Shown: positions 38,984-49,040 of the stretch, piece by piece | Layout of the letters: every line of letters begins with the position of its first letter | How positions within the stretch are numbered: position 1 is the stretch's first letter | NCBI GenBank assembly: GCA_023213395.1 | Contig: CM041465.1 | Coordinates: 92,077,741 to 92,141,740, forward strand | Source: Cycas panzhihuaensis | Lineage: Eukaryota > Cycadophyta | Direction of reading: 5' to 3' | DNA length: 64,000 nt | The notes under the pieces: model-generated | Told to the model about the DNA's origin: nothing | What the model saw: the letters and a program-made list of their open reading frames with translations, nothing else | Database searches by the model: none | Position numbers and translations under genes: made by a program

Positions 38984-39109
38984 ATATAGAGTAGAGACTT
39001 GCTCTTATTCTTCCGTGCCCACAAGGGGTTTTCACAAAGAGAATAGAGTATGATGATCCTATTGCCATCTTCTTTGATTAATCGAAGATGGAGGCCCTAA
39101 GGCTGAGCT

Positions 39110-42100
39110 ACCTTAAGAACTATTCAAACTTCACCTTTTATAGTGGTTTGGTAAAGATATCGGCCACTTGATCTGTTGTGGGGCACTAATCTAATTGAAT
39201 TGTGCCATCATGAACAAGTTCCCTAATCCTGTGGACTTTCATACTTATGTGTTTGGTACAATCATGAAATACAGGATTTTTCGCCATGCAGATTGCTGAT
39301 TGATTATCCATATGAAGACTCGTAGGACTTATTTGGGTGATATTCAATGTTTCCAATAATTTTCTCAGCCATATCATCTCTTTACTGGTCTCAGAAGTAG
39401 CAATGTATTCAGCTTCGGCAGTTGAATCTATAACTATCTTCTGTCATCTAGATCTCTATGATATTGGTGTTGTTCCAAGAAACGTTACATACCCAGACGT
39501 AGATCTTCCTGTATCTTTATCTCTTACAAAGTCTGAGTCTATGTATGTAGAAAGCTTGAAGTCTAAATTAGGTTCATACAACAGACCATATTTGTTGGTC
39601 ATCTTAAGGTATCTCAACACTCGCACTACTACCTGCCAATGATTCTGCTTAGGATTTATCATGTAACAAGCAAGAATACTGATAGAATATATAATATTTG
39701 GCATTGTATTGGTAGTGTAGATGAGACTACCTATAAGTTTCCTATAGAGTGTTGCATCTGCCTCCCTAGTTCCACCTTTAGTTGAGAGTTTGGTGTTAGG
39801 ATCCATAGGTAATATCACTGGTCGAGCATCTTTTAACTGAAACTTGGTTAGAAGATCATTGATGTATTTTTCTTAAGAAAGGAAATTTTTTCTATTCTTT
39901 TGTATTACTTCAATTCCCAAGTAATATTTTATCAAACTGAGGTCAGACAATTCGAACGTTTTACCAAGGTCCCTTTTCAGCTGACTTATTGCCTATTCAC
40001 TATTACCCGTTACTAGCATGTCATCCACAAAGATTATGAGATAAGTAACTTTATCTTTATGGTACTTGATGAATAATGTTGCATCAATATCTTGATAGTC
40101 ACAAACCTTATATCCAAGTTGCCTCATCCTTTCAGACAATTTGTCAAACCAAGCGTGAGGGGCTTGTTTAAGGCCATACAAGGACTTTCTAAGCCTGCAA
40201 ACCTTATGCTCTTGACCTTCGATCTCATATCCTTCTGGCTGAGCTATGTAAATTTCTTCTTCAAGATCTTCATTGAGAAATGCAGTCTTAATATCAAGTT
40301 GGTGGATTTTCCAACCCTGTTGAGCAGCCAAGGCCACAAGAGTTCTAATTATAGGCTACTTGGTTATAGGTACAAAGACTTTAGTGTAGTTGATGCCTTC
40401 CCTTTGTGTAAATCCTTTAGCTACCAACCTTACCTTATGTTTTTTAAGGGTGCTGTCTGATTTATATTTGTTTTTGAACACCGATTTATTTTGAACTACC
40501 TTTCTGCCAAGTGGTAGATCAATGGGCTCCCATGTACCATTCTTGATAAGAGATTGGTACTCTTCATTCATGGCATTTCTCAAAGCTACATGCTTTACAG
40601 CTTCTTGGTATGTTAAGGGCTCTTCATTAAGAGTAAGGTACGATTCCGCTGGTTCAAGCTCAGTATATAATGATTCTTGTATCCTTGCTCTATGGGCACT
40701 TCGAGTGCCAATTTTAACCACCTCATCTGGTCATATGTCCTTACTAAGTTGGCGGGCTTCTCGAGATCCTCGAGTTGGGAATGATGTCCTCATTTCCCCA
40801 ACTTCTTGGTTCTCATCATGTTCATTAAAATGATTATTTTGTAAGGAGGATGTTGATGTGCCTAAGGAAGGTGGTCCTTCTACCACTGTTTTACCTTTAT
40901 CAATTGAAGATGGAGAGGATGGTTCTTCTATAATGGCTTTGCCTTTGTCAACTCTATTATCTTCAAAAGATGGTGCTAGATGTGCACTCATCGGTTGAGA
41001 ATCACAACTTGTATCCTCTAAGGCTCTATTGTCAGCTTCCAACATTTGGAGTAATTTATATCTGTCCCCCCCCCCCTTAAATTTTGGAATCAGAACATCA
41101 TACTTGATAACATTATTGTAGCAGTGTAAGGGTACTATGGAGTCTAATTTAAGTAACTGATCCTCTGTCTCCGTAAAAATGACATCTTTGGTAACGATGA
41201 TTTTTTGTTGTGAAGGTATGAAGACCTTACACCCTTTCTTATCCATAGGGTATCCAACAAAGACGCCTTTAAGTGCCCTTGGCTGGAGTTTATTTCTATC
41301 TATATATAGAATATGGGCATAGCATGTAGAGCCAAAATTTCTAAAGTAGTGAACAATGGGGGCTTGTCCTGACCACTTTTCATTAGGTGATCGTACTTCC
41401 TTTGATGGGCTAACAACATTAATACAATAAACGATTGTCCAGATTGCTTTAGCCCATAGATAGGCAGCTACATTTTTATATATTAACATAGCATAAGCCA
41501 TGTTCATGATTGTCCTGTTCATGCACTTGGCAACTCTATTTTGCTGTGGGGTACCTACTATTGTTGTTTGATACTTGATGCCATTGTCTCGAAGGTAGCT
41601 TTCAAACTCATGTGAGGTATATTTACCACCATTATCAGTTCGAAGACATTTGAGTTGATAACCTGACTCTTTTTCAGTGAGGGCTTTGAATTCCTTGAAT
41701 ATACAGAATGCTTCATCTTTCTTGTGTAGAAAGCTACCCATACTTTTCTAGTGAAATCATTAATGAAAGAGATGTAATATAGCTTGCCCTTCAGTGAATG
41801 AATAGGCATTGGCCCGCATAAATTAGAGTGTACTAATTGTAATGGATGGCTTGATTTCCACTGACTTTTGGGAAAGGGTTGTCAATGAAATTTGGCAATG
41901 ATAAAAGCTTCATATTTAAAGGGCTTAGAGAAAAACTTTGGAAGGTTTGGAAGAGTATTAGAAAGATCTCTAAGTCTATCAATGTGAACATGGCCCATAC
42001 GAACATGCCAAAGAGCTTCTAGTGACAACGTTGGAAGGGTCAAGATGGAATTAAATGTAAATTCTTTATCGGCATAAGGGCTTTGGGCACAATGGGCTTC

Positions 42101-42720
42101 AGAAGATGGAGAGCCATTCAGTCGAAAGAGTTTGCCAGAGAGATGTCTAGTCAAAACCACATGATTAGTTAGAGGGTGAATGACCTTAAGAGTCTGGTCA
42201 TTTGTAGTTACACTCAGATCAAATCCACGAGAAACAAGTGTGGATAAAGAGAGTAGGTTTTGTTTGAGATTTGGTGTATATAAGACATTAAGCAATGTAA
42301 AATCTTCTAAGCCTGGGAGTTTTAACCAAATATTACCAATTTTTTTAACAGGTTGTTGTGATTTATCAGCCATGTGAACAACTCCATGAACATTTGAGTC
42401 AAATGTTTGATATAGACTGTGATTGCATGTCATATGTTGAGTTGCTCCTGTGTCCATGATCCACTGTCCATCGATTGAAGCCACACTATTGGCAATTCCA
42501 ATAAGGCTTAGTATTAGTGAAGGGAATTCACAAGTGATATATCCACACCGAGCTTCAAAGTATCTCTTTGGTTGGTTAATGGCATTTAATGCTAAAGATC
42601 CCTCAATTCTTTGAATATGTGCTTGTACAAAACCTGTACCACTAAAGGATTCTTCACAAGTTTCTTCAACATTGTGAGCTCCATGTTTTGGTTGGAACTT
42701 GGCTAACTTATAAGTAGTAA
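39110..42720 (-). pseudogene. Protease-integrase-RT-RNase H polyprotein of element A
   Basis: Domains on the minus strand: retropepsin (WIMDTGATQHMT, about 42460); GAG-pre-integrase (LWHVRMGHVHIDRL, about 42015); integrase (SFINDFTRKVWVAF, LRTDNGGKYTSHEF, GTPQQNRVAK, GVFVGYPMDKKG) from about 41850; RT ([56 protein letters not shown] near 40015); RNase H (YIDSDFVRDKD, MDNQSAICMAKN, CTKHISMKVHRIREL). From 42484 to about 39190 there is one frame broken by a single 1-nt deletion near 41732 and a few stops (after LSKDI, at PITK*, NSE* and FLS*EKY). Catalytic DTG, D-D and YVDD-type residues remain. About 1,150 residues, normal for copia pol. Confidence 0.9.
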
Positions 42721-43662
42721 TTCTTTAATCTTTTACTAAATATCCTTTATGGTTACATCGATCACACATAATAGTTTGATTACCAGTTCCTGAAGAAGTA
42801 CTAGTTTAACCTAACTGTCTTGCTCTTTGTTGAGGTGGCCCTTGGCTTTGAAACTGTCAAGGTTATGATTGAGGGTTTGATTGACCTTATGGATGATTTC
42901 CCATATTTCTTCCTCTTCCTCTTACTCAGTTATTTCCTCTGCCATGAGAGGGACCTTGATTTTTTATGTAGCAAACTTCTTCTTCTACCTCAAAGGCTAC
43001 ATATGGAAGAGAGTCAAAGGCTATAAAGTTTGTATCAAAGGTCTTGTCAAATTCTATGAACTTCTCGACAAGTTCTTTAAAGTTGAGTGTCTTCAATGTT
43101 CCACTAGATTGAAGACTTCCAAGTAAGTTTTTATAATCAGGGACATGTAAACATGACTAGATCAAAATGCCCAAGTGATACATTGGGTCTTAAAGTCTTT
43201 GTCAATTGCCTATTGGATTGGTTGAAGAAGATTTATTGTCTCATGAGCTCGTCCCTTCTGCATTTTTAATTTGTTTATTTTCAAAATAAGATAAACAAAT
43301 TCTAAATCTGACTTTGTATCAAAGTTCTTTCTAAGAACTTCTAGGACCTTCCAGGCTGTATCATGTTCCTCTTCGTTTATCAAGTTGTGCAAGGAGTGAT
43401 CAATGACCAACAAAATTCTTGCACGAATCTTTTCATCATCTATCTCCCATTATAGTTTAGCTATAACATCTGTAGGAGTTGTTGGGGCAGATCCACTCGA
43501 AGCAAATGTTGTAGCCATTATTGGTGTGCTGGGTGTAGGATGCAAGTGGGCTCTCTAAAGGGCTTCATGCTTTATAGCATTTTTAATTCCAGTGTACTAT
43601 ATATCCCAATTTTCTTTGCTTTTCAATATGCAGTTAACATTTTGCTTAAATTGAGATGACAT
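42721..43662 (-). pseudogene. copia gag of element A
   Basis: The start is taken as the ATG ending at 43662, matching MSSQFKQNVNCIL in element B. An open stretch at 43413-43210 reads MLVIDHSLHNLINEEEHDTAW and LEVLRKNFDTKSDLEF. The zinc knuckle near 42770-42735 is damaged: CDRCNHKGYLVKD keeps both N-terminal Cys but has Tyr in place of His. A frame change separates gag from the protease frame. The encoded product would coat the RNA genome in the particle. Confidence 0.8.
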
Positions 43663-45634
43663 GGTGATGATGAAGAAGTAGAAGAGATGATAGAAGTATG
43701 TGTCACTGACACGTGTGGCTAATACACCTTGCACAGCAGGGATGTAGAAATGATTATTATGATGAGAAGCAAGCAATGATTAACTAAAAATGAATATAAG
43801 TAATGATACAAGAATGAGGCCTAATGTAGAGCTGGCAAAGAGTGGTGATGTGTCATACCACTAACCTCTCACTTATGTCCAAATGTAGGTGAGGTTTCGA
43901 TGCCTAAAGCTTCTAGTATACGATTAGGGCCTTCACCCGCAATACCTGCACCTGCGCTTGGTGATGAAATCCAAGTCACAGTGGAGCCCAGGTACTCCCA
44001 GTCCTCACCCAGTTCACCAATGAGTAGCTTTATACCTCCTCTGAAGAGTCAAACGATACTATGTATCCCATGGCTATGATGGATATTAGACCAAGTTAAT
44101 TTTAATCTTGCATTAAGGTTTTCAGTTTTCCCGGTTGGTTATCAGGATTATCCTTTATTGGAGGCCGTAGATATGGCTAACTTGTCCCTCCACCACTATT
44201 CTAGTTAAGACCAGACCCAGTATGAAACTCACACCTCCCTTAGGGCTTAGAATTCGACCAACCTTGGTCTATTTCAACTAAGGCGAGTGTGCACATAAGT
44301 TAAGAACTAGCAGTATAGATCGTACGGATGAGATTCCTTTTAGGAATAGTATAAGATGTTTCTGTATAACTGAAAACTGAAATAAAAACTTGCCAAATGT
44401 GCTTGCTTGCTTTTCATGCTTACTTTATTGTTGTTGTTACTTTTGTGATGTTTTGTTGTTGTTGTTGCTTTTGTGATACTTTATTGTTATTGTTGCTTTT
44501 GTGATGCTTTATGCTATGTGTGCAAATAGAAAAGCATGCTAGATTTAGTAGGGGAACTAGATATTACTTCCGATCCAAGGTTTCCCTTGCTTTAGTATAA
44601 TGTTTCCAAATATGATTTTGGAAGTTTTAATACAAAATCCATAATAGGCTAAAAAGCAGATCAACTTGCCACTAAAATGATGATTTTTCTAAATCTATAT
44701 ACATGCTATTTTGCCTTATTTTGTGATTTTTTCATAAAATTTATAAATAATAATAAATGGGTAATTTTTACAAATTACAAATATGAAGGCTTAAATCATG
44801 AAATATAAATTTATGATAGAAGGAAAAAGTGTTTATAATATCATTTCTAATATATTTGTAAAGTTAGATTTTAGAAAATCCACAAAAATTTTTCTGCCTA
44901 AAAAAACACCAAAGCAAAAATCATGCCAGATCAACTATCTCAAAATCAGGACTTCAATATGTCAAAAGTTATGTTTTGACATGTACATTAACTTTCCCTT
45001 CTGTACTATCTACAAAATCTGCCAAAATATTTCCTGAAATGCCCTTACAAGGTCCTTTATGGGTTTGAGTAGGTAAAATCAGCGACCGTGAGAAAACTGC
45101 ATATATCTCACTAACAAGTGGATGAAATTTGATGATATTTATCTTAAAATGATCTTAATACATAAATGTAATAGATACATTAATAAAACTTTTAGATCTT
45201 CAGCATATAATTAAAGGATTTCATTAGGAAAAGTGCTTTAAATCACTGATCTATAAAATTTACCCTTTTTATCATAGCTAAAATTTGCTATTTTAGGCTA
45301 AATCTGAAGCTACTATAGAAGACAAAAATGATTCTCTAGTGAAGTTGATCTTGCACACTAAATTTTATCAAATTATGAGATGGTTAAATTTTTATGAAAA
45401 TTTGGGCCTTTAATGCTCCCGGGACTGTTCTGGTAGCTGAACGACTTCAAAAACCTGTATTCTTCACTTTTGAATTTCTGCACACATGGACAAAGTAGCA
45501 ACATGTAAAATACTATAATTTTATGCTCTCAAAATGTTAAAAAAAGGAATGCACTCTTAATACTTCACATTGAAGGTGAAGAAGAGGCAAAATGACTCCA
45601 TGCAAGTGGAATGGAGTGAATAGATCCCCTTCTA
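43663..45634 (-). other. Long leader of element A (2 kb)
   Basis: Non-coding DNA between primer site and gag, collinear with 54015-55949 in element B over its whole length. The end nearest gag (about 43860-44300) is less AT-rich and strongly conserved between copies. It includes a family-specific tandem growth (44410-44518) not present in B. Confidence 0.75.
44410..44518 (-). repeat. 28-bp tandem repeat in the leader of A
   Basis: Units of CTTTTGTGATACTTTATTG followed by a TTG-rich end start at 44440, 44468 and 44496 (period 28), with a degenerate first unit at about 44410. Element B has only about one unit at the matching place (near 55130-55175). Confidence 0.85.
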
Positions 45635-45646
45635 GCTCTAATACCA
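45635..45646 (-). promoter_or_regulatory. Primer-binding site of element A
   Basis: On the minus strand TGGTATTAGAGC, two nucleotides inside the LTR. It is the initiator tRNA-Met complement with one C-to-T change. Confidence 0.85.
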
Positions 45647-45648
45647 CA

Positions 45649-45953
45649 TGAAGGAAGGATGGATCTAGGAGATAAATTACTCACATGCACACAATAGAAA
45701 TGGAGAATGAAAATGAGGATGAAACAAGATATGAGCTTGGAGGTAAAAATGAATAATGACTCCCTCCTTGTGATTTCTCCTTTTATTATTGAGGGTGAGT
45801 ATTAAGGTTAGGATTTTCCTGCCTAATGACATGAACCTAAAATTACACCTAACGCACATAAAGTACATTTCATTAAGAGACTAATGCTAATAATATATCC
45901 TAAGATCACATAATTAATCTACATAAACAACCTTGATAAATTAACCTCTTTCA
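45649..45953 (-). repeat. 5' LTR of element A (305 bp)
   Basis: On the minus strand it runs from TGAAAGAGGTTAATTTATC to CCATCCTTCCTTCA, matching the B-family LTRs. The flank beyond 45953 is L1 ORF2 sequence, so the insertion point is exact. The duplicate of the flanking TAAAG cannot be sought because the other end of A is lost. Confidence 0.92.
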
Positions 45954-46602
45954 TAAAGAGGGCATTCTCCACCTCCTCCATAGAGAAAGGTTCCTTCAAC
46001 CACCTGTTTTACTCTTCCTCAATCAGTTTAGGGATGTATCCCATTATCTCCTTCCTTAAATCTACCTCCTGACAGCTTGATTCTTCAAAGAAGTTCTTAA
46101 AGTGGTCCACCACAATACCTTTAATACCCTCTTCTATCTCCTAAACAACTCCTCCACTGCTCCTTAGTTTGTTTATTTTGTTACAGGATCTATGTTTAAG
46201 GGTCATCATATGGAAAACTTTTGTGTTTTTGTCCCCCTCTATCAACCAGAGGGCCCTCAACTTCTACTTCCAATGGATTTCCTCCTTAGCCAAGTTTTCC
46301 TCTAGGTTCCTGATAGTCGTTCTCTCCAAGTGGTCCACAGTGAGGGATCTACCTTCCTCCTGAACTCTTCCCTTAATCTCACTTAGCTCTCTTAGAAGCT
46401 GACTCTTTTCCTTGAAAATGTTACAAAAAACTTCTATGTTCCAAGTTTTGATTTACATTTTCACCCAGTTTAGCTTCTTTGAGAACCTGAATATAGCATG
46501 CCCCTCCACTGGGATACTCCACCATTCCTTAACCTAGTTCCTGAGGTCTAGATGTTTTATCCACATAAGTTTGAACCTGAAAGGGGCCCCATGGTGTTTT
46601 CG
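45954..46602 (-). pseudogene. L1 ORF2 linker before RT, truncated
   Basis: It continues from the endonuclease. It includes WWTTL/VVDHFKNFF-type text and the block around LWRRWRMPSL / MEEVENALF (about 45985-45955), which lies just before the first RT motif in plant L1 proteins. It has several stops and is cut at 45954 by the LTR of element A. Confidence 0.72.
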
Positions 46603-47313
46603 TTAGGTGTTAAACTCAAGCATCAATGGTGAATAGTCAGAGGCCACCTTTGGAAGAGCTTTTAATTTGATGTCATTATGGATTCTTGTCCATTCATAAT
46701 CGATCAACACCCTGTCAAGCTTTATCTGGATATGGTTATCTCCTAGTCTTCTATTTAACCAGGTATACTTGGCTCCACGTAATGGGGCATCCATCAAACC
46801 CCCTTTTTGTAGGAATTCCCCCAAATCTGACATACTTCTAGACCAACCCTCTTGGCCCCTTTTCTTCTCACCTAAGGTTGGGGCTGAATTTAGGTCCCCC
46901 GCTACTAGCCAAGGGCCCTTCCAATCTTTATGAACTTCCATAATCCTCTCCCATAAGATCTTTCTCCCTTCCGTTGTTATTAGAGCATAGTTGTTGGTAG
47001 CCATCCATTGTAAGTTCATCCTCCTACAGGTGAAGTAAATCATCATAAAGTAATCCTCGTGAATCATAGCCATCCCATCCCAGACTCTTGGGTTCCAAAG
47101 AACTACTAAACCTCCTAAGCCTTGGGATCCTTCTCTCGCTAGTAGCTCCTCGTTCCTCCAAACCTTATTTTTCACCTCTATCCCTTTTCTTTTCTCTAGT
47201 TTAGTTTCTTGAAGCATCATAATATCCCCTCCTAATTTGACCCTCATGTATCTCATCGCTTTCTGCTTAGAAGGGGAATTTAAGCCCCTAATATTCCATG
47301 AGATTAACCTCAT
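46603..47313 (-). pseudogene. L1 ORF2 APE-like endonuclease domain
   Basis: 236 codons are open without a stop, the longest genuine coding stretch apart from element A. The start MRLISWNIRGLNSP is the conserved N-terminus of plant L1 ORF2. Catalytic blocks follow: QETK (about residue 36), VAGDLNSAP (about 143), and near the end KVASDYSPLMLEF. In active enzymes the last block is SDHSP; here His is Tyr, a CAC-to-TAC change that removes a catalytic residue. The domain nicks genomic DNA to prime reverse transcription of the LINE RNA. A host AP endonuclease is excluded by the LINE-specific WNIRGLNSP/QETK context and the adjacent ORF1. Confidence 0.9.
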
Positions 47314-47339
47314 AACCTACTATAGGCCCTCCCACCCCT

Positions 47340-48573
47340 AGCGTCATGGGGGACACCTCTTACTTCTCAAGAATGGTCCTTTAGTCATACTTTCCTTCAA
47401 GGTTTGTTGATACCCTTGATTTATTTCGAAAGTTGTCTCCCTTTCTTATATCACTCTTTTAGAGGTTCTTCCCACTTTCCTCTCACTACCCAATTCAAGG
47501 CCTCGCCTTTGACTCACCAATTCCTCATAATTCCCTTTCCCCTTTAAAATCCATATTTGTTCTATGCTATCCAATCCTTCATACCCCTCCCTCATCCTCA
47601 TGTTCTCCATAGGTTGCACCCCTTCTAGACCCTCATAGAAGGCCTTGCACCTAGCCTCTGTTGACCTAGATTTCCCCTCTACATGTCCCCTTGATGTATC
47701 CTTCTCCTTTCCTTCCTTAAAGAGGGTATCCTCTTCTTCCTAGTTTAATGTCTTCTCTCCCTCCTTCATCTCCTCATCCTTAAGGGACCCCTCCATGGCT
47801 ATCTCCTAGGCCTTGTCCGAGACCCACTCCCTTACCTCCTCTTATGGCCCTATGTATGAGCCCTCCTTCTGCCCTACCTCCTCCTTTTTCAGATCCATGG
47901 GGTATTTTAGAGGAAGGTACCCCTGGCTTCTATCCCATCCCCTAGATTCAATCTTGACTTCTTCTAGGAGACTTTTATCTAGTCTTGCTAGGATATAAAA
48001 TATGGCATTTATTAGTCAGGATCTATTTTTTGTTGCTGAGTCTATGGCCAATAAGGGGCCTACAACCCTTGCAACACCTTTTATAACTTCTAGGTTCTAA
48101 AATTACAGAGGTAGCCCTGGCATATGGACCTAAATCAGAGCTTGTTTCACTACCAGAATCGAAGGGTCAAAACCTGGATGCCACTTTTCCAATGTTATTA
48201 CTTTCTGCCCTAATATCTAGGGGGATTTCAATAAGATACCTATCATATCTTCCTAGTTGGAAAACCTAAATAAGATGCATCCCTTAGGCATAGGCATAAC
48301 CTCCACCAGATGCTTTGTTCTCTACTTAGTCATCACCCATTCTTTGATGATATCAAGCCCTAGTCTGGGCCCTGAGAACTTGCTTACTAGGTTGTTCTCC
48401 TAGTATTTCTATGTCCTTTTAGTTAGATCTTTGGGAACATTTATTTTAACCAAATTATCTTTATAGATAGGCTCTATCTCATACATTTCTAGGTCTTTGG
48501 ATCTTAAAGCATCTTGGTATGTCCTTCCTACAGGGGAGGACTAGGTCTAGTTCATATTGATTATTTCCTCCAT
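47340..48573 (-). pseudogene. L1 ORF1 (DUF4283-type nucleic-acid-binding protein)
   Basis: The start is the ATG at 48573 (MEEIINMN). Then come LVKINVPKDLTKR, GPRLGLDIIKEWVMTK, VEVMPMPKGCILFRFSN, DMIGILLKSP-ILGQKVITLEKWHPGFDPS, IQVHMPGLPL-F-NLEVI and ARLDKSLLEEVKIE. This is the DUF4283 core of plant L1 ORF1, which binds the LINE RNA. The C-terminal part is Glu/Lys/Gly-rich and low in complexity. Stops are mostly TAG/TAA at Trp and Gln positions. I saw no zinc knuckle, possibly lost by decay. Confidence 0.82.
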
Positions 48574-49040
48574 TCTATCTATGCAACTCAACTAATCAAA
48601 GCATAACAGAAAACTACCAAGCTAGTTAGCTACTCACTCATCTTATCACTTTAGGGTTGACCAGTATATCTTTTCCAGAGTTATTCTCTCTACACCACTA
48701 CTTCCTCTTCTTCTTGATGTAGAGCTTGACTTTGCTCTCTGAGTTACGGATCTTGTCTCCCCTTATTATCTGAGGGACAACACATATGCTTTGGGATGGG
48801 TGACTGTTTCTTCTACATGAAGGCCTCTTGAAGCACCTTCCTCCATCTCTTGGTCGTCTCCTAAAGTGCCACTCAGACACCCTTCCATTCATTGATAGAG
48901 GGATGACCTCGTCGCACAGCTGGGTAACTCGTTCCCCGTCACCATTCTAGAGGGATTCGAGTCCCTCGATGTCTCCTACCATGTGTGCCGATGGACCAGA
49001 CCTCACCACTGTTTGCTAACCCGATCGAACCAGTCACTAA
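48574..49040 (-). other. Probable L1 5' UTR, relatively CpG-rich
   Basis: Upstream of ORF1 on the LINE strand. The part around 48880-49040 keeps a number of CpG sites (e.g. CGTCGCACAG, CGATCGAACC), which are rare elsewhere in the window. Plant L1 promoters are internal to the 5' UTR. The exact 5' end is not defined. Confidence 0.5.

Larger units (their letters stand above)
38984..45953 (-). mobile_element. Ty1/copia element A (B-family), 3' LTR missing
   Basis: On the minus strand: 5' LTR (45953-45649), primer site, 2-kb leader, gag, protease, integrase, RT, RNase H and the start of the 3' tail. At 38984 the tail stops, at the point corresponding to about 60615 in element B, and remnant G begins. 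The polypurine tract and 3' LTR are therefore gone. The 5' LTR interrupts the ORF2 of an L1 LINE at 45953/45954. This is the best preserved coding copy in the window. Confidence 0.88.
45954..49040 (-). mobile_element. L1-type LINE, 3' half replaced by element A
   Basis: Minus-strand order is 5' UTR-like segment, ORF1 (DUF4283 type), ORF2 endonuclease, and the linker up to the start of the RT, at which point the copia LTR begins. The RT, its C-terminal zinc finger, the 3' UTR and the poly(A) are not in the window, so the LINE's target duplication cannot be found. Confidence 0.85.

Noticed and set aside
38835-39068. Open frame of 77 codons on the minus strand
   Set aside because: It spans the tail of element A and the junction with G; it is not a conserved protein.
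40092-40460. Plus-strand open frame of 122 codons
   Set aside because: Shadow of the minus-strand RT of element A.
46603-47313. Endonuclease frame considered as a host AP endonuclease gene
   Set aside because: The WNIRGLNSP and QETK context, the neighbouring ORF1 and the following pre-RT linker identify it as L1 ORF2.
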